DNA of 7,400 nt. Source: Oscillospiraceae bacterium (GTDB lineage Bacteria > Bacillota > Clostridia > Oscillospirales > Oscillospiraceae). Under the pieces are notes generated by a model, which was given only the letters and a program-made list of their open reading frames with translations, did not search any database and had not been told where the DNA came from. A program made the position numbers and the translations under genes. The stretch lies in NCBI GenBank assembly GCA_902765975.1, contig CACXBO010000216.1, positions 1 through 7,400 of the forward strand, read 5' to 3'. Positions 1-5,242 of the stretch are shown here, piece by piece (position 1 is the first letter of the stretch; every line of letters starts with the position of its first letter).

Positions 1-64
1 AACGGCTTTTGACCGTTACACGATTTCCAATCGTGCGCGCTCGACCGGGCTACGCGACTTCTCC
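1..64 (-). tRNA. tRNA-Ser (anticodon GGA), 3' part cut off by the window edge
   Basis: Read on the minus strand from base 64, the sequence has a 7-base acceptor 5' half (GGAGAAG, 64-58), a D arm with GCG/CGC pairing, an anticodon stem CACGA/TCGTG around the loop TTGGAAA (30-24), and then a long variable arm with AACGG pairing to CCGTT. The anticodon GGA (28-26) reads the serine codons UCC and UCU. The long variable arm is the class II mark expected for serine and leucine tRNAs, which supports the assignment. The T arm, acceptor 3' half and CCA lie outside the window, so the 3' end cannot be stated. A near-consensus promoter sits about 50 bases upstream. The identity is seen directly; only completeness is unknown. 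Confidence 0.93.
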
Positions 65-114
65 ATATGCCCCGTGAGTGTTCTCACATCGGTTATTGAA
101 TTAAGAGCTTAGTT

Positions 115-143
115 ATTATATAGCGATAATCGCGCAAAGTCAA
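115..143 (-). promoter_or_regulatory. Sigma-A promoter for the tRNA-Ser gene
   Basis: On the minus strand TTGACT (143-138) is followed after exactly 17 bases by a perfect TATAAT (120-115), so transcription should start near base 108, about 45 bases before the mature tRNA 5' end. The -35 box begins only 11 bases past the stop codon of the DUF3842 gene, so the tRNA can be made independently of it. An 11-base palindrome (GCGAT-A-ATCGC, 123-133) fills much of the spacer; whether anything binds it is unknown. The leader also holds a small GTGAG/CTCAC hairpin (74-87). Confidence 0.8.
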
Positions 144-153
144 GAAAAATTTT

Positions 154-564
154 TTACTGTTCGCAGAGCTCCTTTATCATTCTGACCGCGTCGTCTATAA
201 CTGCGGCTGCGGTCGAGCCTGACACTCCTGCAATGAGAGTTTCGCAGCGATTCATCGGTACGAGCACGCGATGCGCGGCGGACTGCCCGACTGCAACTGC
301 CATAGCGGGAGTTACCTCGCCGAGAAGAGAATCGGCGACTACTATACCGACGGGGCCGACGATGATATCCGCCGTTCGAGTCCCGACGATGACGGCGTTC
401 TCGCCCGTGGCGGCGCGGCATGAGCCGGCCTTGAGCATATTCCCGGTAGCAATGCTGTTTGTGCCCACGGCGGTTATATCTGCGTTCGGGATCTCCTCGG
501 ATATTCTTTTCACAAGCTGACGGCCGAGATTGCCGCCCTGTCCGTCAATAACCAGTATCCTCAT
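154..564 (-). CDS. DUF3842 family protein
   Basis: The 136-residue product matches, from memory, the DUF3842 family that is common in Clostridia and has no established function. It opens with a short beta strand and a glycine-rich turn (MRILVIDGQGGNLGRQ, residues 1-16) like the first beta-alpha unit of a Rossmann nucleotide-binding fold. Conserved-looking blocks follow: VGTNSIAT (33-40), MLKAG and ATGENA (43-57), IIVGPVGIVVADSLLGEVTP (67-86) and VLVPMNRC (100-107). No catalytic residue can be named. The length is normal for the family and the frame is intact. The start is supported by GGAGG at 578-574, nine bases before ATG, and by a good promoter just upstream. It is divergent from the galactokinase unit and is followed by the tRNA promoter. 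Nucleotide or cofactor binding is an inference from the N-terminal pattern alone. Confidence 0.88.
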   Translation of the reverse strand: MRILVIDGQGGNLGRQLVKRISEEIPNADITAVGTNSIATGNMLKAGSCRAATGENAVIVGTRTADIIVGPVGIVVADSLLGEVTPAMAVAVGQSAAHRVLVPMNRCETLIAGVSGSTAAAVIDDAVRMIKELCEQ

Positions 565-593
565 TCTTTATGCCTCCGGTATTTTCTGAGCTT

Positions 594-622
594 ATTTTAA
601 TATCCTTGCCGGTATTTGTCAA
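594..622 (-). promoter_or_regulatory. Sigma-A promoter for the DUF3842 gene
   Basis: On the minus strand a perfect TTGACA (622-617) is followed after 17 bases by TAAAAT (599-594, 5 of 6 to consensus). The start would be near base 587, leaving a leader of about 23 bases that contains the GGAGG ribosome binding site (578-574). A second perfect TTGACA lies at 660-655, with a weaker TGAAAT 17 bases on (637-632), and could be an additional upstream promoter. Confidence 0.75.
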
Positions 623-638
623 TCTAAGCCGATTTCAC

Positions 639-691
639 TTGCATTTTGGAAAAATGTCAAGTATCATAACAATATAATAACAATTCGGAGG
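639..691 (+). promoter_or_regulatory. Probable promoter region and ribosome binding site of the galactokinase unit
   Basis: A perfect TATAAT at 673-678 lies 20 bases before the ATG, but no convincing -35 box stands 16-18 bases ahead of it; TTGGAA (646-651) is 21 bases away. The alternative pair TTGCAT (639-644) and TATCAT (662-667) has correct 17-base spacing but a poor -35. A strong ribosome binding site, GGAGG (687-691), is six bases before the ATG at 698. The weak -35 fits a promoter needing an activator, or simply a weak one; the sequence does not decide. Confidence 0.45.
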
Positions 692-697
692 TCAGCT

Positions 698-1873
698 ATG
701 TTTGAGAGAAATAAGCAGGGCTTTTCAAATACATTCGGCCGTGAGGCTGAGCACGTTTTTTCAGCACCCGGGAGGACGGAGATAGGCGGAAACCACACCG
801 ATCACGAGAGGGGCAAGGTCATAGCAGGAGCGGTGGACCTCAGAACGGTTGCAGCAGTTTCGGAAAACGGCGACGGAATTATCCGCGTCCTTTCGGAGGG
901 CTATCCGATGTGCGTTGTCGATCTTTCGGAGCTCAGACCCGACCCAAAGGAATACGGTACGACGGCTTCGCTTATCAGGGGAGTTGCGGCGGCTTTCATT
1001 CAGAAGGGCTGCGAGATACGCGGCTTCGACGCCTACGTTACCTCAAACGTGCTATCCGGCAGCGGGCTTTCAAGCTCAGCCGCCTTCGAGGTGCTAATTG
1101 GGAACGTGATCAACGGACTGTTCTTCGGCGGGAAATGCGACGCCGTCGAGATAGCGAAGATAGGGCAGTATGCGGAGAACGTCTTTTTCGGCAAGCCGTG
1201 CGGGCTTATGGATCAGATGGCTTCATCCGTCGGCAGCATCGTGTATATAGACTTTGAAGACCAGGCTGCTCCCGCCGTTAAGAAGGTGGATTTTGACCTT
1301 GAATCGGCGGGATACAAGCTCTGTATAATTGATTCGGGGGCGGATCACGCTGCCCTCACCGACGAGTACGCCGCCATTACCGACGAGATGAAGGCTGTTT
1401 CCGCTCTGTTCGGCAAAAGCGTTCTCCGCGAGGTGAGCGAGGAGGAATTCTTTCTTCGCATATCCGAGGTCAGAAAAACCTGCGGCGACAGAGCCGTTCT
1501 CAGAGCAATGCACATTTTTGAAGAGAACAAGCGGGTCGACGGTGAGGCTGAAGCTTTATCGAGAGGCGACTTTGATGCCTTCCTTGACCTTGTGAACGAA
1601 TCCGGCAGATCGAGCTGGCTTTACCTGCAGAACATCGTCCCGACGGGCGCAAAGGAGCATCAGGAGGTCGCTGTCGCTCTTGCCCTCGCAGCGAGGCTTT
1701 TGGGCGGCAGGGGCGCGTCGAGAGTACACGGCGGCGGCTTCGCCGGCACTATCCAGGCGTTCGTGCCGGACGAAATGCTTACAGGTTTCAAAGCGGAAAT
1801 GGAGCGCGTCCTCGGCGCGGGGCGCTGCCACGTGCTCTCAATAAGCAACTTGGGCGGCAGTATGGATGAGTAA
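698..1873 (+). CDS. galK: Galactokinase-family GHMP sugar kinase
   Basis: The 391-residue product has the normal length and the three GHMP kinase signatures. Motif 1 is PGRTEIGGNHTDH (24-36), the place of the galactokinase signature; motif 2 is the ATP-phosphate loop LSGSGLSSSAA (119-129); motif 3 is HGGGFAGTIQAF (344-355). Asp172 in CGLMDQ is the expected catalytic base, and Tyr224 lines up with the sugar-contacting tyrosine of the EYN motif. The enzyme would phosphorylate galactose at C1 in the cytoplasm using ATP, the first committed step of the Leloir pathway. Oddly, motif 1 has Asn32 where canonical galactokinases have the galactose-contacting Glu (GEHTDY), His36 for Tyr, and the NxRRxEC block after Tyr224 is not kept. 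Such variants are usually annotated as galactokinase, but another sugar substrate is possible. No galT or galE is in view. The start follows GGAGG at the proper distance; the 3' end overlaps the next gene by 8 bases. Confidence 0.85.
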   Translation: MFERNKQGFSNTFGREAEHVFSAPGRTEIGGNHTDHERGKVIAGAVDLRTVAAVSENGDGIIRVLSEGYPMCVVDLSELRPDPKEYGTTASLIRGVAAAFIQKGCEIRGFDAYVTSNVLSGSGLSSSAAFEVLIGNVINGLFFGGKCDAVEIAKIGQYAENVFFGKPCGLMDQMASSVGSIVYIDFEDQAAPAVKKVDFDLESAGYKLCIIDSGADHAALTDEYAAITDEMKAVSALFGKSVLREVSEEEFFLRISEVRKTCGDRAVLRAMHIFEENKRVDGEAEALSRGDFDAFLDLVNESGRSSWLYLQNIVPTGAKEHQEVAVALALAARLLGGRGASRVHGGGFAGTIQAFVPDEMLTGFKAEMERVLGAGRCHVLSISNLGGSMDE

Positions 1874-2948
1874 CGCTGTGAAAAGTGCGGCGCGGATTAT
1901 CGCCTCTTCGCTTGCCGTCTGCATAATGCTCACCTCCTGCGGAGGCCTGTTTGCCCCGGAGGAAGAGCCTGCGCATAAGATAATTGTCCCACAGCCGGAT
2001 CTGTATGAAGTAAAGAATATTTCTGCGCCGGAGCCGACTTATGAGCCCGATACGGCGACAGAGCCCGAACCCGAACCCGAGCCAGAACCGGAGCAGGAGC
2101 AGGAGCAGGAACCTGCTTACGTCAAGCCGGAGGTGGACAGAGAGAAGATAGCCTCTACCGTGAAAAACAGGCTTCACACTTGGGGAGAGTTCACCGAGTC
2201 TCAGCTCACCGTCCTTGAATCGATAAAGGATATTCTTGGAGGATATAAAAAGCGGATAAGCGTTATCGCCTATCCGTTAGACGGAGAGAACGGCTTTTCG
2301 TATAATTCCGGCGACGGGTTTTTCTCGGCCTGTACGATAAAGGCAGCTTATGTGTTTTCCCTTTGCCGCTATCTTGAACGCGAGAACTACGATCTCTCAA
2401 CGATGCTTATGTATAAAGAAAAACACTATCACGAGGGATCGGGTACAATAAGATATACCGCTTTCGGCTCGAGATATACCGTTGCTTACCTGATAACGCA
2501 GGCTCTTTCAATAAGCGACAACGTGGCGTATATAATGCTGCTCGACTATTTCGGAAGAGATTTCCATAACGAATATATGGACGAGCTCGGCTGCGAGAGC
2601 CTCAAAACGGGCGGAATGTGGGCTCCGAATGCAACGGCGGAGGATTTTGTAGTCCTTTGGAACGAGCTGTACGACTATTTCAGAGAGGGTACGGAGTATT
2701 CTGAGCTATACAGATCGGCGTGTACGAATTCCGATTATACATATCTCGCAGAGGGAATGACGCAGTGGGACTATTCCCATAAGTCAGGGCATAACTACGG
2801 CTCGAATCCCTCGTACAACGACGTTATACTCGTCTGGAAGGAGAGACCGTATATTTTGGCGGTGTTTACCGCGTCGGAAGGCGATGAAAGCGACAGAAAA
2901 GTCGTTGAGGCTGTCGCGAATCTCGTAAATTACGCGCTTTTCAAATGA
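1866..2948 (+). CDS. Lipoprotein with class A beta-lactamase-like (serine hydrolase) domain, Ser-to-Cys at the nucleophile
   Basis: The 360-residue product starts with a lipoprotein signal peptide: positive N terminus, hydrophobic stretch 11-22, and lipobox LTSC with the acylated Cys at 25. A Pro/Glu-rich then Gln/Glu-rich linker (about 31-85) follows, probably spanning from the membrane into the wall. Residues about 128-360 have the class A beta-lactamase/transpeptidase pattern: SACTIK (154-159) at the SxxK position, SDN (217-219), HKSG (305-308) at the KTG position, and the C-terminal strands YNDVILVW and YILAVFT. The nucleophilic Ser of SxxK is Cys156 (codon TGT, 2331-2333), while Lys159, the SDN triad and KSG are kept. 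I see no ExxLN omega-loop motif, so true beta-lactamase activity is unlikely. It may be a peptidoglycan-binding pseudoenzyme or a cysteine acyl-enzyme; this is inference. The ATG lies inside the end of the galactokinase gene, out of frame by one base, so translation is probably coupled. Confidence 0.85.
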   Translation: MSNAVKSAARIIASSLAVCIMLTSCGGLFAPEEEPAHKIIVPQPDLYEVKNISAPEPTYEPDTATEPEPEPEPEPEQEQEQEPAYVKPEVDREKIASTVKNRLHTWGEFTESQLTVLESIKDILGGYKKRISVIAYPLDGENGFSYNSGDGFFSACTIKAAYVFSLCRYLERENYDLSTMLMYKEKHYHEGSGTIRYTAFGSRYTVAYLITQALSISDNVAYIMLLDYFGRDFHNEYMDELGCESLKTGGMWAPNATAEDFVVLWNELYDYFREGTEYSELYRSACTNSDYTYLAEGMTQWDYSHKSGHNYGSNPSYNDVILVWKERPYILAVFTASEGDESDRKVVEAVANLVNYALFK

Positions 2949-2950
2949 GG
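2947..2950 (+). promoter_or_regulatory. Ribosome binding site that decides the membrane-protein start
   Basis: GAGG overlaps the stop of the lipoprotein gene and stands nine bases before the ATG at 2960. The alternative in-frame ATG at 2945, which would overlap the upstream stop as ATGA, has no purine-rich site ahead of it. The 2960 start is therefore preferred, though reinitiation at 2945 through translational coupling cannot be ruled out. Confidence 0.6.
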
Positions 2951-2959
2951 TCATTAAAG

Positions 2960-3706
2960 ATGAAGAAGGAAGAGAAGAAAAAGGCGGGAGCTGCCGGAGC
3001 CGCGGCAGCCGTGGTAGCCGCGGCGGGGGTGGCCGTTGCGGGAATGTTCGGTTCTCCTGCGGAAATACTGGAGGACGACGGCAAAAACTCAGCGTATATT
3101 GACCGGGCGGAGGCTGAGGAAGCCGCCGCAGCGGGCGACTCGGAGGATACGGAGGACGAAGAGGAAAAGAAGCGCCCCGGCTTGAAAGCCGCTGTATCAA
3201 AAAAGCTCTTGAATTTACCTGTTGGGGTCCGCGCTCTCGTGCTTGTGCCTCTGTGGGCAATAGGAACGGTGATACTTTTCGCCCTGGGCCTCGTTTGGCC
3301 TATGCTCAGTCCTGCCCTCGGAAAAGTGCTCGGCTCAGTAGCACTCGCAGCTCTGGTTTTCGGAGCGATCGTCCTCGGAGCAAAGGCGCTTTTCCCGAAT
3401 ATGCCGATAAAAAAACTGCTAAACCGTAAAACTCTGCCTGCAATCTGTATTGCCGGAAGCGCGGCCGCGCTTCTGGACCTAATCCTTCCGCTTTTTATTT
3501 CCGATTATCAGAACGTCCGCAGCGTTATTCAAACGATCATTATGACCTCTGTATCCGGTGCGATCATTGTTTTTCTATCGATCATCCTGACGCGAGGGAA
3601 AAAGAAAAAAGAGTCTGGGCCAAAGCCCGTTCAGGAGCCAGAGATACCTAAGGAGATAACGCTTGAGGATGCCGGCGGCAGCTTCAAGATCAAAACAGGC
3701 AAATAA
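2960..3706 (+). CDS. Multi-pass membrane protein of unknown function
   Basis: I do not recognise this protein. With the 2960 start it has 248 residues. A lysine-rich N terminus (1-8) leads into an Ala/Val/Gly segment (9-30) that could be a membrane anchor. Then comes an acidic, disordered-looking stretch (35-70) ending in basic residues, four hydrophobic segments at about 92-114, 121-141, 160-180 and 189-211, and a polar tail with a KKKK cluster (215-218) and Pro/Glu residues. No enzymatic motif is visible. The gene follows the lipoprotein gene directly and ends 6 bases before a strong terminator, so it is the last member of a three-gene unit. Partnership with the lipoprotein at the cell surface is a guess from position only. 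An in-frame start at 2945 would add five residues. Confidence 0.75.
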   Translation: MKKEEKKKAGAAGAAAAVVAAAGVAVAGMFGSPAEILEDDGKNSAYIDRAEAEEAAAAGDSEDTEDEEEKKRPGLKAAVSKKLLNLPVGVRALVLVPLWAIGTVILFALGLVWPMLSPALGKVLGSVALAALVFGAIVLGAKALFPNMPIKKLLNRKTLPAICIAGSAAALLDLILPLFISDYQNVRSVIQTIIMTSVSGAIIVFLSIILTRGKKKKESGPKPVQEPEIPKEITLEDAGGSFKIKTGK

Positions 3707-3712
3707 ACGAAA

Positions 3713-3750
3713 ACGCAGACCGCCGAAAAGCGGTCTGCGTAAATTTTTTC
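3713..3750. terminator. Bidirectional intrinsic terminator between convergent units
   Basis: ACGCAGACCGC (3713-3723) pairs perfectly with GCGGTCTGCGT (3730-3740) around a six-base loop CGAAAA. On the plus strand TTTTTT follows at 3744-3749 after three A's; on the minus strand the stem is followed by TTTTCGTTTATTTG. It begins just after the stop of the membrane protein gene (3706), and its T-run meets the stop of the minus-strand cysteine protein gene (3749), so it should end both transcripts. Confidence 0.9.
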
Positions 3751-3958
3751 ACAACTGAAAATCCTCTTCCGAAAAGCCCTCGGTTTTCAGCAAGGCGGGA
3801 TGAGGCGGCTCGCGGCGAAGCGGGTCGTATTTGAATTGAGTGCAGCGGCCGCCGGAGGACACTATTCCCTTTCTGAGACAGGCGACTTCACGTTCGTTTA
3901 TCTTTGAGCCCTTCATGCAGTATGAGCAGCAGGGCTCGATTTTTTTATTGAAAAGCAT
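3749..3958 (-). CDS. Small five-cysteine protein, likely zinc-binding
   Basis: The 69-residue product carries Cys10, Cys11, Cys14, Cys27 and Cys39, arranged as CCSYC, then CLRKG, then GGRCTQFKYDPLRR. Two CxxC-like cysteines plus two spaced later ones suggest a single zinc-ribbon or treble-clef-like site. From memory, short proteins with the pattern 'FNK.IEP.C.YC ... C.KKG ... C..FKYDPL.R' are common in Clostridia but have no assigned function. The C-terminal half is charged, ends in EEDFQL and has no membrane segment, so it is probably cytoplasmic. The start at 3958 is chosen because AAAGGAG (3973-3967) lies eight bases ahead; an upstream in-frame ATG at 3982 overlaps the ylbJ stop and has no such site. 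It follows ylbJ by 23 bases and should be co-transcribed with it, which hints at a sporulation role. Confidence 0.8.
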   Translation of the reverse strand: MLFNKKIEPCCSYCMKGSKINEREVACLRKGIVSSGGRCTQFKYDPLRREPPHPALLKTEGFSEEDFQL

Positions 3959-3966
3959 GAGATCAG

Positions 3967-3973
3967 CTCCTTT
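3967..3973 (-). promoter_or_regulatory. Ribosome binding site fixing the start of the cysteine protein
   Basis: On the minus strand AAAGGAG reads from 3973 to 3967, eight bases before the ATG at 3958. It selects this start over the in-frame ATG eight codons upstream, which would overlap the ylbJ stop codon. Confidence 0.75.
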
Positions 3974-3981
3974 GAATAACA

Positions 3982-5154
3982 TTATAAACCATTCTGTCCT
4001 CTTTTTCCAGCCTTTTTTGCCGAAAAGAGTGAAATGCAGAGAAAAATAAGGAAAACCGCGGCGCTTAGCGGCAGAGCGGCCGCAAGGGTAGATCGGAAAT
4101 CCAGCTCTGACAGACCCTGAACCTCCTCTGCGAGGATGGAAGCGACGCTTTCCGGCGGAGAGAAAAACCTTGATATTAGAAGAGTTATAAGAGCGGACAG
4201 AATTCCGTGAAAAAGCTTCCCGATGATATAGGTCGCGGAAGAGAGGCCGGTATCCCGCAGAAAGCTCAGCACCTGGCAGTGTACGGAGATACCTGCCCAG
4301 CCGAGCATAAATGCCGCCATTGCGAGCGAGGCGGTTATCGAGTCCGAGGCTTCGCGCAGCCGCCAGACGCCGCCTGTTAGCTCGATTATCCCGGTGAGAG
4401 CCGATAGACAGAGCTCCTCCGACAGCCCGAAAATTCCGGAGAGAAGCTCGGCAAGACGCCCGAGTATGCCGGATAGAAATATAAGCCGAGTCAGCACCGT
4501 GAAGAAAACGACGAAGCCGCAGATGCCGAGCGATGATGAGAAGGCCTGCGATACCGACGAGACGATAGCCTGAGACAGAGGCTCTCTCTTTTTTGCCGAA
4601 AACGAGGTATCGTCCGAGGGCTTTTCGCCCTTTCTGTAGCGTTTAAAGAAAAGTCCGATAATAAGCGAGGCGGTAAAGTGCGCGAGATAGAGCACGAGTC
4701 CGGCGCGGGCGTCCACGAATATCCCTGCGCCGACCACTCCGAGAATAAAGGCAGGACCTGAATTGTTTGAGAAGGCGAGCATACGCTCAGCCTCGGTTTT
4801 CGTTATCCCGCCCTCTGTATACAGCGCGATGACAGTCTTAGCGCCAACAGGGTAACCGCCGATAAAGCCGAGTATGAGGGCGGGGGCGCATTTGCCGCTT
4901 ACGCCGAAAAGAGGCCGCATAACGCGGGAACACAGTCTCCCGAGCTTATCCGCGAGTCCGAGCCTTACCGTTAGCTGCGAGACGACAAAAAAGGGAAAGA
5001 GCGAGGGAATTATCACATTCCAGCAGAGCTCGACACCGCTTCTTGCCGCATCCGTCATCTCAGCGGTGAAAACGCAGAGACCAACGGTTATCGAGATAAG
5101 CCCTATAATGGAAAGAGCGTCGTACGCCTTTCCGCGCAGGACTGAAAGCTTCAT
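3982..5154 (-). CDS. ylbJ: Sporulation integral membrane protein YlbJ (SpoVV)
   Basis: The 390-residue product is an integral membrane protein with nucleoside-recognition (Gate) type repeats. Recognisable blocks are the amphipathic IIPSLFPFFVVSQL (48-61), the conserved LGFIGGYPVGAK (95-106) and the SNNSGPAFILG motif (129-139); a second, weaker copy of the fold covers about 195-335. A charged loop (170-192) separates the halves and a basic tail ends the protein. In B. subtilis YlbJ, renamed SpoVV, is made in the mother cell under sigma-E and is needed to move dipicolinic acid across the outer forespore membrane; the same role is inferred here. Length is close to the usual 400. The start at 5154 is chosen over an open frame running to 5334 because AAGGGGG lies nine bases before it and because upstream codons would invade the divergent yqfC. 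It is divergent from yqfC and leads the cysteine protein gene. Confidence 0.9.
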   Translation of the reverse strand: MKLSVLRGKAYDALSIIGLISITVGLCVFTAEMTDAARSGVELCWNVIIPSLFPFFVVSQLTVRLGLADKLGRLCSRVMRPLFGVSGKCAPALILGFIGGYPVGAKTVIALYTEGGITKTEAERMLAFSNNSGPAFILGVVGAGIFVDARAGLVLYLAHFTASLIIGLFFKRYRKGEKPSDDTSFSAKKREPLSQAIVSSVSQAFSSSLGICGFVVFFTVLTRLIFLSGILGRLAELLSGIFGLSEELCLSALTGIIELTGGVWRLREASDSITASLAMAAFMLGWAGISVHCQVLSFLRDTGLSSATYIIGKLFHGILSALITLLISRFFSPPESVASILAEEVQGLSELDFRSTLAAALPLSAAVFLIFLCISLFSAKKAGKRGQNGL

Positions 5155-5163
5155 CTTACAGCG

Positions 5164-5170
5164 CCCCCTT
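5164..5170 (-). promoter_or_regulatory. Ribosome binding site fixing the ylbJ start
   Basis: On the minus strand AAGGGGG reads from 5170 to 5164, nine bases before the ATG at 5154. It is a variant of the usual AAGGAGG but the only purine-rich site in the region, and it fits the point where similarity to YlbJ begins. Confidence 0.55.
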
Positions 5171-5178
5171 TTTAAGAG

Positions 5179-5209
5179 AGTATATGAGGGCGGAGTGCGT
5201 AAAATATCC
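5179..5209 (-). promoter_or_regulatory. Possible sigma-E-type promoter for ylbJ
   Basis: On the minus strand GGATATT (5209-5203) is followed after 16 bases by CATATACT (5186-5179). Sigma-E promoters of B. subtilis have a KMATATT-like -35 and a CATACANT-like -10 about 14-15 bases apart, so the -10 fits well, the -35 has one mismatch and the spacing is a little long. The predicted start near 5172 leaves just enough leader for the ribosome binding site. Regulation of ylbJ by sigma-E is known in Bacillus; its use of this site is inference. Confidence 0.4.
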
Positions 5210-5230
5210 CGTTTCGGCATAGTATTAGCC

Positions 5231-5240
5231 GAGGTGATCC
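5231..5240 (+). promoter_or_regulatory. Extended ribosome binding site of yqfC
   Basis: GAGGTGATCC is complementary, without a mismatch, to ten bases at the 3' end of 16S rRNA (GGATCACCTC), and it ends two bases before the ATG at 5243. It settles the yqfC start, since the same frame is open from far upstream (4874) opposite ylbJ. The long match suggests strong initiation. Confidence 0.8.
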
Positions 5241-5242
5241 TT

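Noticed and set aside
1933..1945. CCTCC-TGC-GGAGG inverted repeat in the lipoprotein signal region
   Set aside because: The bases encode the lipobox (Thr-Ser-Cys-Gly-Gly), the loop is only three bases and nothing downstream suggests a terminator or operator.
2784..3260. 158-codon minus-strand frame opposite the membrane protein gene
   Set aside because: Low-complexity Pro/Arg-rich translation that mirrors Ala/Glu-rich codons of the real gene, with no recognisable domain.
5218..5225. CATAGTAT as a sigma-E -10 box for yqfC
   Set aside because: Transcription would start at about 5231, on the ribosome binding site, and no -35 lies at a fitting distance (the AT-rich stretch 5199-5207 is only about 10 bases away).
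4874..5242. Upstream extension of the yqfC frame to 4874
   Set aside because: It lies opposite ylbJ, has no family similarity, and the ten-base ribosome binding site at 5231 fixes the start at 5243.
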